From Dryas octopetala (lineage: Eukaryota; Streptophyta; Magnoliopsida; Rosales; Rosaceae): 64,000 bases of DNA. The translations under genes were made by a program, and so were the position numbers. The stretch is from positions 11,720,501 through 11,784,500 of the forward strand of contig OY992840.1 of the NCBI GenBank assembly GCA_963921425.1, given 5' to 3'. Under the pieces are notes generated by a model. The model worked only from the letters and a program-made list of their open reading frames with translations, had not been told where the DNA came from and did no database searches. Below, piece after piece: positions 61,409 through 64,000 of this stretch (position 1 is the stretch's first letter; every line of letters begins with the position of its first letter).

Positions 61409-63216
61409 TTAAGAAAGGTTAGAGCTAGCAGGGCCTGCACCAAAACCACCAGCTCCACGACCAAAGCCAGGCCTTCCACCAGGACCCTGCAGGTTCAGTA
61501 GAAACAAGCTACATAAGTTATGGGAATTATTATATAGCTCAATACATGGCAAGTAAAACGACAGAAAGAAGAAGGCAATGCTCCTCCACAAGGCAAAACT
61601 ACAGGGAAAAAAAAAGTCCTTAATTTATGTGCATCAAGGGAATTATTACATCTCAAAGCCCACTTAATTCTGATCTTTCTATGATATGTCAGTAGATACA
61701 TCCAATATACCAAATGACCAATTAAACTTTTAGTCATGCAACTAGTCTAAGTGGGTCGTTTACATATAAGATTATCAAGCTATCAGTCAGTACAAAGGTC
61801 CATGAGAGTATAAAGACAACACTTTCAAGATGGAGACATGATAAATAACTCCATATGACAAAAAAAAAAAGGAAATGAGTTCATAAACCACAAGTAATCA
61901 TAATTAGAACATGAGAGTCAAATATGAAACAGAAAATTTACCCCAAAAGAAGGCCTGTAATCAGCAGGAGCTCCACCTTTATCACCAAAGTCACCCCCAG
62001 GTGCGCGAGGTCCTCCACGGTAACCATCACGGTCACCACCAAATCTACGCTCTCCATCACCAAAGCGGGGTGGGCCACTAGTACACATCAATAAAACCCA
62101 AATTACATTCCAATCAAAAAGGAAAATTCAACAAATAAACTGGAACAGCCCAAATCATATTATAGTTTATTGGCAGAAACGAAAAAAGAAAAAAGATTAA
62201 ATGTGTTGTATAGTATCATATCACAGTCTATTGGCAGAAACAAAAAATAAAAAGATTAATGTGTTATATGGTAGTCAAATTAACTTCTTCCAAGACGACC
62301 AATACAGCATCTACACAAACCTTATCATTTATCAGTTGAACCAAATAACAAAAATTAAAAAAGTTAACATTTCAATCACCCACAAAATCAAAATCACATT
62401 TCAATCAATTACAGTGTTCAGCAGAAACAAAAAGCTAAATAAATCCTACCCACTCCGCTGTTTATCGCACAACTCCAAAAACAAAATGATTATAGGTATA
62501 TACTGTTCCAAAGCTCATCAATCCAGTTAACTTCCTACACGACTAACATGCCAATAACAACTAACCAGCCAAACCTACATCAACAAATTTAATAAACATT
62601 TTATAAATTAAAAATAAAAAGAATTAAACAACTCCTCCACATCTACCAGTCAATATATCTTAGTACTCGAAATCAAAAAACAAAGCAAACCCGATTCACA
62701 AAACAAATCAAAAACACAAGCCCATCAACAAAAATCAACAAACCCAATCATCATAAAAGAGTAAGAAGCAAATCCAATACCGTGGGCGGTCGCCAGGTGG
62801 GCCTCCCAAGGGCCTGCCAGCTGGCTTAGCCTGCTTCTTCAGAGTCGCAGGGACAATCTCAGAAGGCAGGTTGAGGTAGTTCCTCAGGAACTCAATGCCG
62901 TCGTTGGTGAGGTACCAGTAGTAATGCATCCAAGCAAAGGTCTCTCTCACATACTCCTTGGACTTAAAGCTCTGCATGAGCTTTATCACCTGCAGGTTCG
63001 GCACATCGATCTCTGGGTGCTTCGGCAAGTTGTAGTCTTTCTTCGCGAAGCAGACACCCTCTTGGAAGAGGTACTTGGAGATCTCGCGACGATTCTTCTC
63101 CGAAATGATCTTGAACAAGTAAAAAGATTAAGCGAAAAAGATCAGAGAAATTCAAATAAAGAATTTACTCAGAAAACAAACACAGAATAAGAGAGAATTG
63201 GATGGAGAATTACCAT
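61409..63216 (-). CDS. RPS10: 40S ribosomal protein S10 (eS10)
   Basis: Minus-strand exons 63214-63216 (the ATG alone), 62781-63109, 61942-62077 and 61409-61486 join in phase to 181 aa, the usual plant length. The protein reads [20 protein letters not shown] after the Met, carries [19 protein letters not shown] and ends in the Gly/Arg-rich tail typical of plant eS10 ([14 protein letters not shown]). It is a small-subunit protein near the mRNA entry side. Placing the first intron directly after the initiation codon is common among plant ribosomal protein genes. No defects seen. It is not part of the duplicated cluster. Confidence 0.95.
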
Positions 63217-63435
63217 GGTTGCAGAGACTGACGGATAGAGAGAGAGACGGCGCGGCAAGCGAAGAAGGGTTAGGTCTCTGGCTCCAAACTCTTATCGCCT
63301 TTCGTATATTAAACCCTAGAACTCTATGTGTGCAATTTATAGGTTGTTTTATGGGTGACAGTGTGAAGATATGGGCTTTGATTGTGTGCCCTATGGCTTT
63401 GGGAGGGCTATGTTTGTGGGCCTTATTCTTGGGCT
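63217..63435 (-). promoter_or_regulatory. RPS10 promoter with telo box and site II motifs
   Basis: Telo-box AAACCCTA is at 63311-63318. TGGGCY site II motifs are at 63372-63377, 63417-63422 and 63430-63435. The first transcribed stretch is pyrimidine-rich on the minus strand. Telo box plus site II is the known signature of plant ribosomal protein promoters. Confidence 0.75.
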
Positions 63436-64000
63436 TGGCCCGTTATTTCATTTTCCTCTTTTGGTTCAAAATAAAGTTAAAATTTTGTGAGTGGCCAAAA
63501 AACAAAAGTTAAAATTTTGTCAACGGATCATGAGGTTGGGCCGGTTGGCTCATGACAGGTCAACATGGGTCTAACCTCAAGGGTGGAACGAGCCGAAAAT
63601 TTTGTGCCAGCCTAATATTTCCTATTTGGAAGGTTGAGCCGGTCCAACCCACTTGTAGGCCCGAGTATGATCACAAACCACAGTATATAGGACATGTATA
63701 AAATTTTAAGGAAAATGTTTGGGTACTCAGAAATGAGTATCAACCTTGTTCTTATAATTAATCACATGAGTTCATAATGGGGCCCACCATCTTCTCTCTT
63801 ATGATAGACTCTATTATGGACTTATATGATTGGTTGTGAAGACAAATTTGTACTCATTTATGAATATCCAAGCACTGTCCAAATTTTAATTCCCTGAATT
63901 ACAGACCTCAAGGCGGTTGCCTCATTTGACTCTCTTCCATACCAACTCTATGAGAAGAACTTTTCATAAATAGTGACATAGCATCACAAACATAAGAGGA
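63436..64000. other. Right-end intergenic sequence
   Basis: No gene or repeat with definable ends was recognised. Confidence 0.5.

Noticed and set aside
62201..62530. A 109-codon open frame on the plus strand
   Set aside because: It lies antisense within an RPS10 intron, is AT-rich and has no recognisable features.

Overview
The window is nuclear DNA of a flowering plant, most likely a eudicot of rosid (possibly Rosaceae) type. It has intron-bearing genes with GT..AG junctions, an AT-rich background, plant-only families (CC-NBS-LRR resistance genes, group B MAP kinase, GH28 pectinase-like protein) and nested plant transposons. The lineage below eudicot is inference. A run of 200 N at 49304-49503 marks an assembly gap.

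Left flank (1-10082): two intact genes. One is a GH28 polygalacturonase-like gene on the plus strand (1843-4816, six exons). The other is an MPK4-type MAP kinase on the minus strand (5656-9299, six exons, 376 aa, TEY activation motif).

Central cluster (10083 to about 60650): a block of cytosolic HSP90 followed by two CNL resistance genes, present as two tandem units plus a relic. Unit 1 (from 10083) holds HSP90-1, broken by a hAT element and fused to an LRR remnant, then the intact NLR1. Unit 2 (from 34551) holds HSP90-2 (two frameshifts), the intact NLR2, and NLR3, which has lost its P-loop through a 317-bp deletion. Further right are a relic NLR 3' end and an 80-bp relic of an HSP90 C-terminus. 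NLR1 pairs with NLR3, and the LRR remnant pairs with NLR2, so the duplicated unit was HSP90-NLR-NLR.

Transposons make up much of the cluster. A 13.8-kb Copia retrotransposon (16629-30476, 486-bp LTRs) lies upstream of NLR1. A 7.3-kb CACTA element (20554-27828) is nested inside it and carries captured XRN4-like exoribonuclease exons. A 4.1-kb hAT-like element (39403-43493) and a second CACTA element (43668-50082) lie in the NLR2 promoter and leader. The second CACTA carries fragments of ribosomal protein L35 and an M50B-like protease gene. Both CACTA elements end in a related short terminal exon of unknown origin. Smaller elements include a Mutator-like insertion (10806-12548), a 384-bp MITE (38854-39237), a Tip100-like hAT (14248-15064) and an inverted-repeat element (about 53150-53930).

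Right flank (61409-63435): an intact 40S ribosomal protein S10 gene on the minus strand, with an ATG-only first coding exon and telo-box and site II promoter motifs.

Likely functional genes are the polygalacturonase-like gene, MPK4, NLR1, NLR2 and RPS10. No prokaryotic system, CRISPR array or tRNA/rRNA gene was seen; tRNA genes were not searched exhaustively.
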